A stretch of 6,097 bases of DNA from Bifidobacterium breve (GCA_943323935.2 CALPJR020000057.1:1-6097); one strand, 5' to 3'; positions 1-6,097 are shown, counted from the first letter of the stretch. Notes: generated by a model from the letters alone, not told the origin. Numbers and translations: made by a program.

Positions 1-1
1 A

Positions 2-1729
2 TTAGGGAACATTAAAAAAATTGAAATTGTAAAAGGGCCTTCTTCTAGTCTTTATGGAAGTGAAGCCATGGCAGGTGTGATTAATATCATTACCGACGCA
101 ACCATGGGATCGCCGTTGACAATTGGACTCAGGTATGGTACTTACAATACAGTAGACGCCAATCTTGAAACGAAGCTGAAAACTAAAAACTTTCAATACC
201 AAGGATTTATCAATAGCTATCATACAGACGGATACAGCATCCGTCCTAATAGTAATAGTCGAGTTAGGACACCTATTGAACGATATTCAACAACCCAACA
301 AATAAAATGGGACCTATCTAGCAAAACCAATTTTGTGTTGAACACGCGTTTCACAAAAGAGCAAATACAAAATGAAATTGCGGTAGAAAATAACGGCGTC
401 ACTATTTATTCCATAGGAAAGGAGGCTATTAAAGATCTAAATATATCCGCTAGTTTGAATCATCGTTTTTCTAAAACTTTAAAAACGAGTTTAAGAACTT
501 ACACAACTACTTATGATGCGGTTCAAAATTTACTTACCATTAAAGGACTGCCTTATAGAGATGTTTTAAATCACAATTTTAAGCGCATCGAAAATCAGAC
601 CGACTGGGACCTTAACAAAAAGATTCAAGCAGTTTTTGGCATAGGTGCTGTATGGGAAGGTGTAAAAAGCAGTCGCTATGATAGTGAAAAAATAAGAAAG
701 CAAAATGATATCCAATATGCATTTACCCAATGGGAATGGAAGGCATCTGAAAAATTTACTTTGATTGGAGGTCTGCGTTTTGATCAAAACACGCAGTTTG
801 CTTCTGCATATAGCCCAAAGCTGTCTATGTTGTATAAATTGAATCCACAGCATCAATTTAGATTCAGTATTGGACAGGGTTTTAAAGCGCCAGATTTTAG
901 ACAATTATTTTTAGACTTTACCAATGCAGCTGCGGGCAGTTATAGTGTATTTGGTTCTGCACAAGCACAACAAGTGATAGCTAGGTTAGATGCACTTGGA
1001 CAAATAGGAAATTTATTTCCCAATTACTATTTATTGAAAGCACTTAAGCCTGAATATTCCAATGGCATGCACTTTACATGGGATTGGAAAATCAATACCC
1101 GTTCTGCAGTTTCATTACAATTATTTAGAAATGATATTAAAAATTTAATTGAATCGCAACAAGTAGGCACTTATATCACAGGCGCTCAAATTTATAGTTA
1201 TTTAAATATTGGACGTGCCTTTACAACTGGTTTTGAGGTAGAAGGACAACATAGGTTCAATGCAAATTGGTCGCTGAATGGTGGCTATCAATTTTTAAGC
1301 ACTGGAGACAAAGACCAGATTGCAGCAATAAAATCTGGTACTGTCTATACAAAAAATAACCAAGGCTATAGCAGGCTCATGAAGTTGAACGAGTATGTAG
1401 GCTTACCTAATTCAAGCACACATAAACTACAAGTAAAATTAAATTATAATTCCCCCAAGGGTTATTACTTGAATCTAAGAGCCATTTACAGAAGCAGATG
1501 GGCTGTTAATAATAATAACGGCAATGAAGTTTTTGACAATGGTGATGTATTTGCTAGTGGCTATGTTGCCATCAACAGTGCTGCTGGCAAATCATTCAAG
1601 AATGGGATAAGCATACAAGGAGGGATAGATAATATATCCAATTATATAGACGCTGCCAACCTGCCTAATTTACCAGGAAGAACATTTTACACAAGTATTA
1701 AATATCAACTAGAAAAAAATAAAAAATAA
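2..1729 (+). CDS. TonB-dependent outer-membrane receptor, HmuR-like (5' partial)
   Basis: This is an outer-membrane beta-barrel receptor that imports a ligand into the periplasm using TonB/ExbBD energy. The open frame runs in from the window edge, so the ATG at 68 is internal and the real start, signal peptide, TonB box and most of the plug are upstream; 575 residues are visible. The first residues are the classic end of the plug domain (IEIVKGPSSSLYGSEA, then MAGVINIIT). The rest is barrel: alternating aromatic and polar strands, a FRAP-like motif FKAP followed by DFRQLF (881-892 for FKAP), an LKPE motif (1043-1054) and a C-terminus of the form GRTFYTSIKYQL. The stop is 13 bp before a HmuY-like lipoprotein, which suggests a HmuR-type heme receptor. 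However, the roughly 50 residues between FKAP and LKPE contain no histidine, although heme receptors normally carry one there. The receptor family is secure; the ligand is inferred and uncertain. Confidence 0.93.
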   Translation, partial: LGNIKKIEIVKGPSSSLYGSEAMAGVINIITDATMGSPLTIGLRYGTYNTVDANLETKLKTKNFQYQGFINSYHTDGYSIRPNSNSRVRTPIERYSTTQQIKWDLSSKTNFVLNTRFTKEQIQNEIAVENNGVTIYSIGKEAIKDLNISASLNHRFSKTLKTSLRTYTTTYDAVQNLLTIKGLPYRDVLNHNFKRIENQTDWDLNKKIQAVFGIGAVWEGVKSSRYDSEKIRKQNDIQYAFTQWEWKASEKFTLIGGLRFDQNTQFASAYSPKLSMLYKLNPQHQFRFSIGQGFKAPDFRQLFLDFTNAAAGSYSVFGSAQAQQVIARLDALGQIGNLFPNYYLLKALKPEYSNGMHFTWDWKINTRSAVSLQLFRNDIKNLIESQQVGTYITGAQIYSYLNIGRAFTTGFEVEGQHRFNANWSLNGGYQFLSTGDKDQIAAIKSGTVYTKNNQGYSRLMKLNEYVGLPNSSTHKLQVKLNYNSPKGYYLNLRAIYRSRWAVNNNNGNEVFDNGDVFASGYVAINSAAGKSFKNGISIQGGIDNISNYIDAANLPNLPGRTFYTSIKYQLEKNKK

Positions 1730-1742
1730 AAATCAATAACAC

Positions 1743-2390
1743 ATGAAAATGAATCTACAAAAAATTGCAATTGGACTAGGATTGAGTATTGCTTTAGTTG
1801 CTTGTACTAAAGACGAAGAGACAATTGTTGTTCCAGTGAGCGCCATTACAGTGAAAGATCTTGCTGCAGATACTGTAACTGGTTTAGGCCTGGATGGCAG
1901 ACCGCAAAGTGCTGGTACCACTACTTATTATAGTCTTGTAGACAATAAAGCCATTGCTTCTACAGATGCTGCATCCACTAAATGGGATATTGCTTTTTCA
2001 TCGACTAAAATTTTAATCAATGGAGGCACAAGTGGTCCGGGTATTGGGGGTGCATTTGTTTATGTAGGCTTATTTGATGCACTAAAAACCATACCGACAG
2101 ATTCAAATTTTGCTACTGATAATACAAATGCTGCTTCTTTCGCAATTCCATTGGGAAGCGGAAGAGCTTGGTATACTTATGATGGATTGACTACACTTAT
2201 AAGTCCAATTGCGGGTCGTGTATTAGTAATCAGAACTGCAACTGGCAAATTTGCAAAAATTGAAATTATAAGCTATTATAAAGGAGGTGTTACCTTACCA
2301 GCTTCTGCATCAGTGAATGATAAATTATTTAAGCAACGTTATTACACATTTAGATACGCGTATCAACCAAATGGGTCTAAGACGTTTTAG
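1743..2390 (+). CDS. HmuY-like surface lipoprotein lacking heme-ligand histidines
   Basis: This 215-residue lipoprotein is probably the ligand-capture partner of the receptor encoded 13 bp upstream. Residues 1-20 are a type II signal peptide ending in lipobox LVAC, with Cys21 lipidated. The next residues, TKDEE, fit the Bacteroidota lipoprotein export signal K-(D/E)2, so display on the cell surface is expected. The body matches the HmuY family as I recall Porphyromonas gingivalis HmuY: KWDIAF (80-85) for NWDMAL, then INGG...GPGIGGA for LNCGESGKGKGGA, TIPTD for TVPTD, RVLVIRTATGKFAKIE for the RVFFVRGADGNIAKVQ region, and a C-terminal YYTFRYAYQPNGS strand. The segment that carries heme ligand His134 is much shortened, and the His166 position is not histidine. 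The whole protein has no His, and no Met after residue 3. The family call is good; heme binding is doubtful. Start 1743 is chosen for the signal peptide; Met3 is an alternative. Confidence 0.85.
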   Translation: MKMNLQKIAIGLGLSIALVACTKDEETIVVPVSAITVKDLAADTVTGLGLDGRPQSAGTTTYYSLVDNKAIASTDAASTKWDIAFSSTKILINGGTSGPGIGGAFVYVGLFDALKTIPTDSNFATDNTNAASFAIPLGSGRAWYTYDGLTTLISPIAGRVLVIRTATGKFAKIEIISYYKGGVTLPASASVNDKLFKQRYYTFRYAYQPNGSKTF

Positions 2391-2865
2391 CTTTAAAACT
2401 CCAAGTGATCAAAAACTCCGCAACGGTTTCGTCTGCGGAGTTTTTTCCTTTAGACATACTTACAATCGTCTTTCCTTCTCCTGTTGCTATAGATTCATTG
2501 ATAGCCGCTTGAATCAATGCCCCATCTTCACAACTAAACAATATGGTGCCGGTTGCTTTTTTAATAAAATTCACTTCCATCTTTACCACTAGCATACTAA
2601 TCTTTGGATTGCGTTTATAGACCTGTCCAAATGCCAACATACCCGAACACATTTCTGCAGCCATCGCTTCTACTGCGAAATAGATAGACTTAAATGGATT
2701 TTGACTGAACCAAGAATACTTAATTTTTACAGTGCAAGTATTTGCATCAAAATGCGCAATCCTGAGTCCAGCAAAAAATGCAGCAGGCAATTTTTGGAAT
2801 AAAAAAAATCTAAAGGAAATAGGGTTGCTTATTAAGGCGCTAAATTGTTTGAAATTTGGGTTCAT
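2377..2865 (-). CDS. DUF4442 hotdog-fold protein (thioesterase-like)
   Basis: This is a cytoplasmic 162-residue protein of the size usual for single-domain hotdog proteins, and I assign it to the DUF4442 branch of the thioesterase superfamily. Visible marks are an N-terminal stretch with NPISFRFFLFQKLPAA (14-29), a first strand with CTVKIKYSW (44-52), the hotdog helix NPFKSIYFAVEAMAAEMCSG (56-75) containing Glu71, the likely counterpart of a catalytic or structural acid, and later strands MLVVKMEVNF (91-100) and VAEFLITWSFK (148-158). Members may hydrolyse acyl-thioesters, but no substrate can be read from this sequence. It is convergent with the HmuY-like gene and their ends overlap by 14 bp. 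The operon terminator hairpin corresponds to codons 141-152, so the gene's own transcript passes through it. The start gives a 63-bp gap to the divergent symporter gene. The fold call is moderately strong; enzyme activity is inference. Confidence 0.75.
   Translation of the reverse strand: MNPNFKQFSALISNPISFRFFLFQKLPAAFFAGLRIAHFDANTCTVKIKYSWFSQNPFKSIYFAVEAMAAEMCSGMLAFGQVYKRNPKISMLVVKMEVNFIKKATGTILFSCEDGALIQAAINESIATGEGKTIVSMSKGKNSADETVAEFLITWSFKAKTS
2411..2446 (+). terminator. Rho-independent terminator, hairpin plus T-run, for the receptor-hmuY operon
   Basis: A perfect 12-bp inverted repeat (AAAAACTCCGCA at 2411-2422 and TGCGGAGTTTTT at 2434-2445) encloses an 11-nt loop and ends in six T residues. 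Inside the loop ACG can also pair with CGT around a GTTT tetraloop. It starts 20 nt after the stop of the HmuY-like gene, the right place to end that operon. The A-run on the left arm gives five T residues after the hairpin on the opposite strand, so it could work in both directions. It lies wholly inside the coding region of the convergent DUF4442 gene. Confidence 0.88.
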
Positions 2866-2928
2866 ATCCGCTAAATTATCCTTAAATATAATAGATAAAC
2901 CTTAATTTAGATCACTAAACCCTGCATT
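2866..2928. promoter_or_regulatory. Divergent promoter region with CCTTAA direct repeats
   Basis: This 63-bp AT-rich gap must hold start signals for both the DUF4442 gene (-) and the symporter (+). On the + strand TAATTTAG (2903-2910) is one mismatch from the Bacteroidota -7 box TAnnTTTG and would place transcription start about 12 nt before the ATG. On the - strand a TATATTTA lies at a suitable distance upstream of the DUF4442 start. Neither has a clear TTTG -33 box. CCTTAAAT (2880-2887) and CCTTAATT (2900-2907) form an imperfect direct repeat exactly 20 bp apart. No Shine-Dalgarno sequence precedes either gene. Confidence 0.35.
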
Positions 2929-4635
2929 ATGAATCAAGGATTGCAAACCTATGACTACATTGTTTTTATATTGTATTTTATATTGATCTCCTCTTATGGA
3001 CTTTGGATCTATCGAAAAAAGAATACCAACGCTACCAACACCAAAGACTTTTTTTTAGCCGAAGGTCAATTAACATGGTGGGCCATTGGAGCAAGTTTAA
3101 TTGCATCTAATATTTCTGCAGAGCAGTTTATAGGCATGAGTGGAAACGGCTTTAGACTTGGACTTGCTATTTCTGTGTATGAATGGTTGGCTGCGGTTTC
3201 CTTGGTGGTGGTGGCGATCTTTTTTATGCCAGTCTATTTAAAGAACAAGATTTATACCATGCCTCAGTTTTTAAAAACGAGGTACAATGAAACAGTCGCT
3301 ATGATCATGGCTATCTTTTGGCTGTTCTTATACATCTTTGTCAACCTTACTTCTATCTTATATTTAGGAGCTATCGCAATCAACAACTTATCAGGAGGCA
3401 CACATTTTCATTTAATCATGATTGGCTTAGCCGTCTTTGCATTATTCATAACATTGGGTGGGATGAAAGTGATTGGTTATACGGATGTGTTTCAGGTATT
3501 GGTTTTAACAGTGGGCGGTTTAATCACATCCTATATTGCATTGACTGTTGTGAGCGAACAATTTGGTATGGGCAAGAATATGGTTGCAGGCTTTCAACAC
3601 TTGATGCAAGCAGCACCAGATCATTTTAAAATGATATTCGATAAACCAGGTCCAGGTGCAACACAAAAAGAAATCGAAGACTATTCAAGTTTGCCAGGTA
3701 TGGCGATGATGGTTGCAGGCATCTGGGTGGCGCATTTAAATTATTGGGGATGTAATCAGTATATCACACAAAGAGCATTGGGGGCAGATTTAAAAACAGC
3801 CAGAACAGGTATTTTATTTGCTGCCTTTTTAAAATTGATGATGCCAATATTAGTGGTGGTTCCAGGTATCGCTGCTTATGTATTGTATCAAAATGGAGGA
3901 CTACAAACACAGATGATGACAAACGGCGTATTAAATCAAGACAATGCTTATAGTGCAGTGGTAGGATTTTTACCTGTGGGCCTAAAAGGCTTATCTATGG
4001 CGGCTTTGACGGCAGCTATTGTGGCATCATTGGCTGGTAAAGCAAATAGTATTTCGACCATTTATTCATTAGACATTTATAAAAAGTATATTAATAAAGA
4101 GGCTTCTGATAAAAAAATTGTTACAACAGGCAGGGTGATTATTGTGCTTTCATTATTGATAGCAATTATCATCAACTGGAAAGATACATTGGGTATTGGT
4201 GGCAAAGGCGGATTTGAATTTATCCAAAAATATACGGGCTATATTTCTCCAGCGATCTTCCCGGTTTTCTTGTTAGGATTCTTTTGGAAAAAAGCAACTT
4301 CGAAAGCAGCAATCACAGGTATCTTTTTAGGGGTAGTACTCTCTATTGTATTTGATAAATTCTTACCTGGATGGATGGGTAACGATACTTTATTGTATAC
4401 AGCGTATCCAACTGCATCGGGTAGTTTTGAAATTCCTTATTTAATACAAATGGGCTGGGTATTTTGCTTCACCACTTTAGCTATTATAATTGTAAGCTTA
4501 TTGGATGTGAAAGGACAAAAACATGAAAATGAGATTACCGAAGACCAGGGACAATTTAAATTATCCAACGCACATTTAGCGATGGCCATGCTTGTATTAG
4601 GCGTGGTGATTGCCCTTTATATAAAATTTTGGTAA
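2929..4635 (+). CDS. Sodium/solute symporter, vSGLT-like (SSS/SLC5 family)
   Basis: This 568-residue inner-membrane symporter probably brings a sugar into the cell together with Na+. I count about 14 hydrophobic segments, including an extra N-terminal one (8-28) and a final one (about 549-567), the vSGLT topology. It matches Vibrio vSGLT, as I recall it, almost without gaps: SAEQFIGMSG (63-72), YIFVNLTS (135-142), YLGA, NQYITQR (276-282), VVVPGIAAYVL and LFWKK-like FFWKKATSK. Equivalents of vSGLT sugar and gate residues are kept: Asn61, Gln66, Tyr84, Glu85, Tyr272, Lys302 and Gln433. Differences are His269 for Asn260, Ala88 for Ser91 and, in the Na2 site, Ala366 for Ser364 with Ser367 kept. 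It stands alone: divergent from DUF4442 and convergent with the next gene, with no sugar enzymes beside it. The family is certain; the substrate (galactose, glucose or another polyol or sugar) is not determined. Confidence 0.95.
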   Translation: MNQGLQTYDYIVFILYFILISSYGLWIYRKKNTNATNTKDFFLAEGQLTWWAIGASLIASNISAEQFIGMSGNGFRLGLAISVYEWLAAVSLVVVAIFFMPVYLKNKIYTMPQFLKTRYNETVAMIMAIFWLFLYIFVNLTSILYLGAIAINNLSGGTHFHLIMIGLAVFALFITLGGMKVIGYTDVFQVLVLTVGGLITSYIALTVVSEQFGMGKNMVAGFQHLMQAAPDHFKMIFDKPGPGATQKEIEDYSSLPGMAMMVAGIWVAHLNYWGCNQYITQRALGADLKTARTGILFAAFLKLMMPILVVVPGIAAYVLYQNGGLQTQMMTNGVLNQDNAYSAVVGFLPVGLKGLSMAALTAAIVASLAGKANSISTIYSLDIYKKYINKEASDKKIVTTGRVIIVLSLLIAIIINWKDTLGIGGKGGFEFIQKYTGYISPAIFPVFLLGFFWKKATSKAAITGIFLGVVLSIVFDKFLPGWMGNDTLLYTAYPTASGSFEIPYLIQMGWVFCFTTLAIIIVSLLDVKGQKHENEITEDQGQFKLSNAHLAMAMLVLGVVIALYIKFW

Positions 4636-4674
4636 GTAGTTAAACTAGCTGAGTAGCACTTTAAAATTGCCTCT

Positions 4675-5103
4675 TTATAATAGTTGCATACTAAAATGTC
4701 CTAGGGCAGTAAAGATGGCACAACGAAAAAGTACGCCCAAGCTACACCAAAATACCATTTTATTAGTGGGTACATTAAAGCCAACGCCAATACCAATACT
4801 AATGGGCGCGCCTACGGTCATAGTGCCCAATAAGCCAAGTCCTATGACGCCATATTTTTCCCAAATTTTCAATACAAATCCAGGCTCTTTTTTAATTTTT
4901 TCGACTTTGTTTTTTCTAAATTGATTGACCAAGGATTTTATTTTGTCGCCCAGGTAAGCGGCAACAAAAACGCCTAATAATCCACCTACTAAACTCGCTA
5001 AGAATATAACAATTGGGGAGAGTCCAAAAGCAAATCCAGCAGGGATAGCGGCGTAAATTTCAAAAGTGGCAAGACCAGCTACAGTGCCGATTTTATAAAT
5101 CAT
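4675..5103 (-). CDS. Small integral membrane protein, Sm_multidrug_ex / VTT (DedA-like) type
   Basis: This 142-residue protein is mostly hydrophobic, with segments near 5-27, 29-53, 86-110 and 116-138. A basic loop (54-82, rich in Lys and Arg, KNKVEKIKK) separates two halves and is predicted to face the cytoplasm. The pattern FEIYAAIPAGFAFGLSP (14-30), with an acidic residue before AIP.G..(F)GLSP, followed later by KYGVIGLGLLG and APISIGIGVGF, resembles the small multi-drug export protein family (PF06695), which is related to the SNARE-associated/DedA proteins. Despite the family name, transport of drugs is not established. It is convergent with the symporter, 39 bp apart, with no obvious terminator between them, and divergent from the aminotransferase gene. 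The ATG at 5103 gives a start directly before the first hydrophobic segment and no Shine-Dalgarno is seen. The membrane protein is certain; the family call is moderate. Confidence 0.7.
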   Translation of the reverse strand: MIYKIGTVAGLATFEIYAAIPAGFAFGLSPIVIFLASLVGGLLGVFVAAYLGDKIKSLVNQFRKNKVEKIKKEPGFVLKIWEKYGVIGLGLLGTMTVGAPISIGIGVGFNVPTNKMVFWCSLGVLFRCAIFTALGHFSMQLL

Positions 5104-5203
5104 TTTTGGTATTTAGAATCGTAAAGCTAACAATAAATAAGGTCTATTTCTGAATTCATTTATTAAATAAAACTTAACTTTAAGCTACCACAAAACCACA
5201 TGT
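5104..5203. promoter_or_regulatory. Divergent promoter region before the Tat-aminotransferase gene
   Basis: This 100-bp AT-rich gap serves the membrane protein gene (-) and the aminotransferase gene (+). For the + gene, TAACTTTA (5175-5182) approaches the Bacteroidota -7 consensus TAnnTTTG and would give a leader of about 15 nt; for the - gene, TAGCTTTA (5129 down to 5122) is a similar near-match. No convincing TTTG -33 element stands at the expected distance for either. No hairpin or riboswitch-like structure was seen. Confidence 0.3.
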
Positions 5204-6097
5204 ATGGAACGTAGACAACTCTTAAAACAATCTGCTTTTGCAATTGCTGCATTTTCATTTTCTCGTGAACTTTTTGCAAATGCATCCAATACTAATTTGA
5301 ATTTCAATCCATCTGCTTTGAATAGTTCGAATATGCTAAGTAGTATGATTCGATTAGGATCAAATGAAAATCCCCATGGGCCATCTACATTAGCGAAACA
5401 AGCAATGATAGACGCAGTGGGCATTTCTAATCGCTACCAATGGGATATGAATGCGGAATTAAAAACAGCAATTGCAAAAATGACTGGTCATACAAAAGAC
5501 CATATTGCTTTAGGCGCAGGATCTTCAGAATTATTAGGCGTGGTTTCATTATGGGCGGCTTATAAAAAGGGAAATGTGGTGGCGTCTGAACCAACCTTTA
5601 AATTGTGGATGCCTGCGGCAAGACGCATGGGTTTGCCAACCAAATTAGTTCCTTTGACAGAAACAAAGCACAATGATTTAAACGGATTAATGAATGCGAT
5701 GGATCAAGAAACAAAGATGGTGTATTTATGTAATCCAAATAATCCAACGGGTACAGTGAGTCCAACAAGTGCATTAGAAAGCTTTATTCAAAAAGTAGCT
5801 AGCACCACCATTGTTTTACTAGATGAAGCTTATACAGATTATTATGATACGCCTTCTATGTCTAAAATGATAGACGCTTATCCAAACTTAGTCATTGCTA
5901 AAACATTTTCTAAAACCTTTGGCATGGCGGGCGCAAGAGTTGGCTATGTGTTAGCGCATCCAGATACTATTAAGCAATTGAATGAATTCCAGGCCTGGGC
6001 CAACGCTGGTCCATCGGCAGTATCCATGCAAGGTGCATTGGCAGCTATCAAAGACAAGGCCTTTGTGACTTATTGCAAGCAAGAAAATATCAAAGCA
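5204..6097 (+). CDS. Tat-exported HisC-like PLP aminotransferase (3' partial)
   Basis: This fold-type I aminotransferase closely resembles histidinol-phosphate aminotransferase; 298 codons are visible and the C-terminal part is cut off by the window end. Family marks in order: IRLGSNENPHGPS (49-61), NRYQW (76-80) for the RYP segment, ALGAGSSELL (102-111) binding the PLP phosphate, SEPTFKLW (128-135), NPNNPTG (177-183) with Asn180, DEAY (207-210) with Asp207 and Tyr210, and FSKTFGMAGARVGY (235-248) with Lys237 as Schiff-base lysine and Arg245 as phosphate contact. The catalytic set is intact. Unusually, it starts with MERRQLLKQSAFAIAAF, a twin-arginine signal with RR at 3-4, and a plausible AxA cleavage site after Ala27 (ANA). 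It should therefore fold with PLP in the cytoplasm and be exported. The ATG at 5204 is required for this signal; an ATG at 5200 stops after four codons. The substrate is unknown, and histidine synthesis is unlikely outside the cytoplasm. Confidence 0.9.
   Translation, partial: MERRQLLKQSAFAIAAFSFSRELFANASNTNLNFNPSALNSSNMLSSMIRLGSNENPHGPSTLAKQAMIDAVGISNRYQWDMNAELKTAIAKMTGHTKDHIALGAGSSELLGVVSLWAAYKKGNVVASEPTFKLWMPAARRMGLPTKLVPLTETKHNDLNGLMNAMDQETKMVYLCNPNNPTGTVSPTSALESFIQKVASTTIVLLDEAYTDYYDTPSMSKMIDAYPNLVIAKTFSKTFGMAGARVGYVLAHPDTIKQLNEFQAWANAGPSAVSMQGALAAIKDKAFVTYCKQENIKA

Noticed and set aside
68..130. ATG at 68 as the start of the receptor gene
   Set aside because: The frame stays open to the window edge and the preceding 22 codons encode a typical plug-domain motif (KGPSSSLYGSEA), so this Met is internal.
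2317..2592. A 91-codon + strand frame across the hmuY end and the DUF4442 gene
   Set aside because: It is antisense to the well-supported DUF4442 gene, has unlikely composition and no recognisable domain.
4636..4674. Terminator between the symporter and the convergent membrane protein gene
   Set aside because: Only tiny palindromes are present (TAGTTAAACTA, GCTGAGTAGC), with no GC-rich stem or T-run.
4667..4924. An 85-codon + strand frame opposite the membrane protein gene
   Set aside because: It is the antisense shadow of the gene at 4675-5103, whose hydrophobic pattern and family motifs are clear.
5200..5214. Mini-ORF ATG TAT GGA ACG TAG overlapping the aminotransferase start
   Set aside because: It has four sense codons, no ribosome binding site and most likely arises by chance from the neighbouring ATG; too little to claim a leader peptide.
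1..6097. CRISPR array, mobile element, tRNA or rRNA
   Set aside because: No regularly spaced repeats, transposase genes, terminal inverted repeats, or tRNA/rRNA-like sequence were seen by eye on either strand.

Overview
The window looks like a chromosomal segment of a Bacteroidota bacterium, most likely Chitinophagales or a relative. The reasons are the low GC content (estimated by eye at below 40%), the lack of Shine-Dalgarno sequences before most genes, a TonB-dependent receptor paired with a HmuY-type surface lipoprotein, and a lipoprotein carrying a K-(D/E)2 export signal just after its lipidated cysteine. The lineage is inferred from gene content only.

Layout. Positions 2-1729 (+) hold most of a TonB-dependent outer-membrane receptor whose N-terminus lies upstream of the window. 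It is followed after 13 bp by a HmuY-like lipoprotein (1743-2390, +), and the two form an apparent HmuR/HmuY-type uptake operon. A strong perfect hairpin with a T-run (2411-2446) ends this operon. The hairpin lies inside the 3' end of the convergent gene at 2377-2865 (-), a DUF4442 hotdog-fold protein whose end overlaps hmuY by 14 bp. A 63-bp divergent gap then leads to a sodium/sugar symporter closely resembling vSGLT (2929-4635, +). Convergent to it is a small four-helix membrane protein of the Sm_multidrug_ex/VTT type (4675-5103, -). After a 100-bp divergent gap comes a HisC-like PLP aminotransferase (5204 to the window end, +, truncated) that begins with a twin-arginine signal peptide.

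How the genes work together. Only the receptor and lipoprotein are clearly a functional pair: a surface lipoprotein that captures a ligand and an outer-membrane channel that imports it with TonB energy. The other genes are single transcription units, in convergent or divergent order, with no obvious shared pathway.

Main points of interest. (1) The HmuY-like protein has no histidine at all and no methionine after its signal peptide, and the usual receptor histidine between the FRAP-like and LKPE motifs is also missing, so the pair may bind something other than heme or bind heme differently. (2) The operon terminator is embedded in the coding sequence of the convergent gene. (3) A HisC-type aminotransferase is apparently exported by Tat. 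(4) The symporter keeps most vSGLT sugar-site residues but has substitutions in the Na+ site and the sugar site. I found no CRISPR array, mobile element, tRNA or rRNA.
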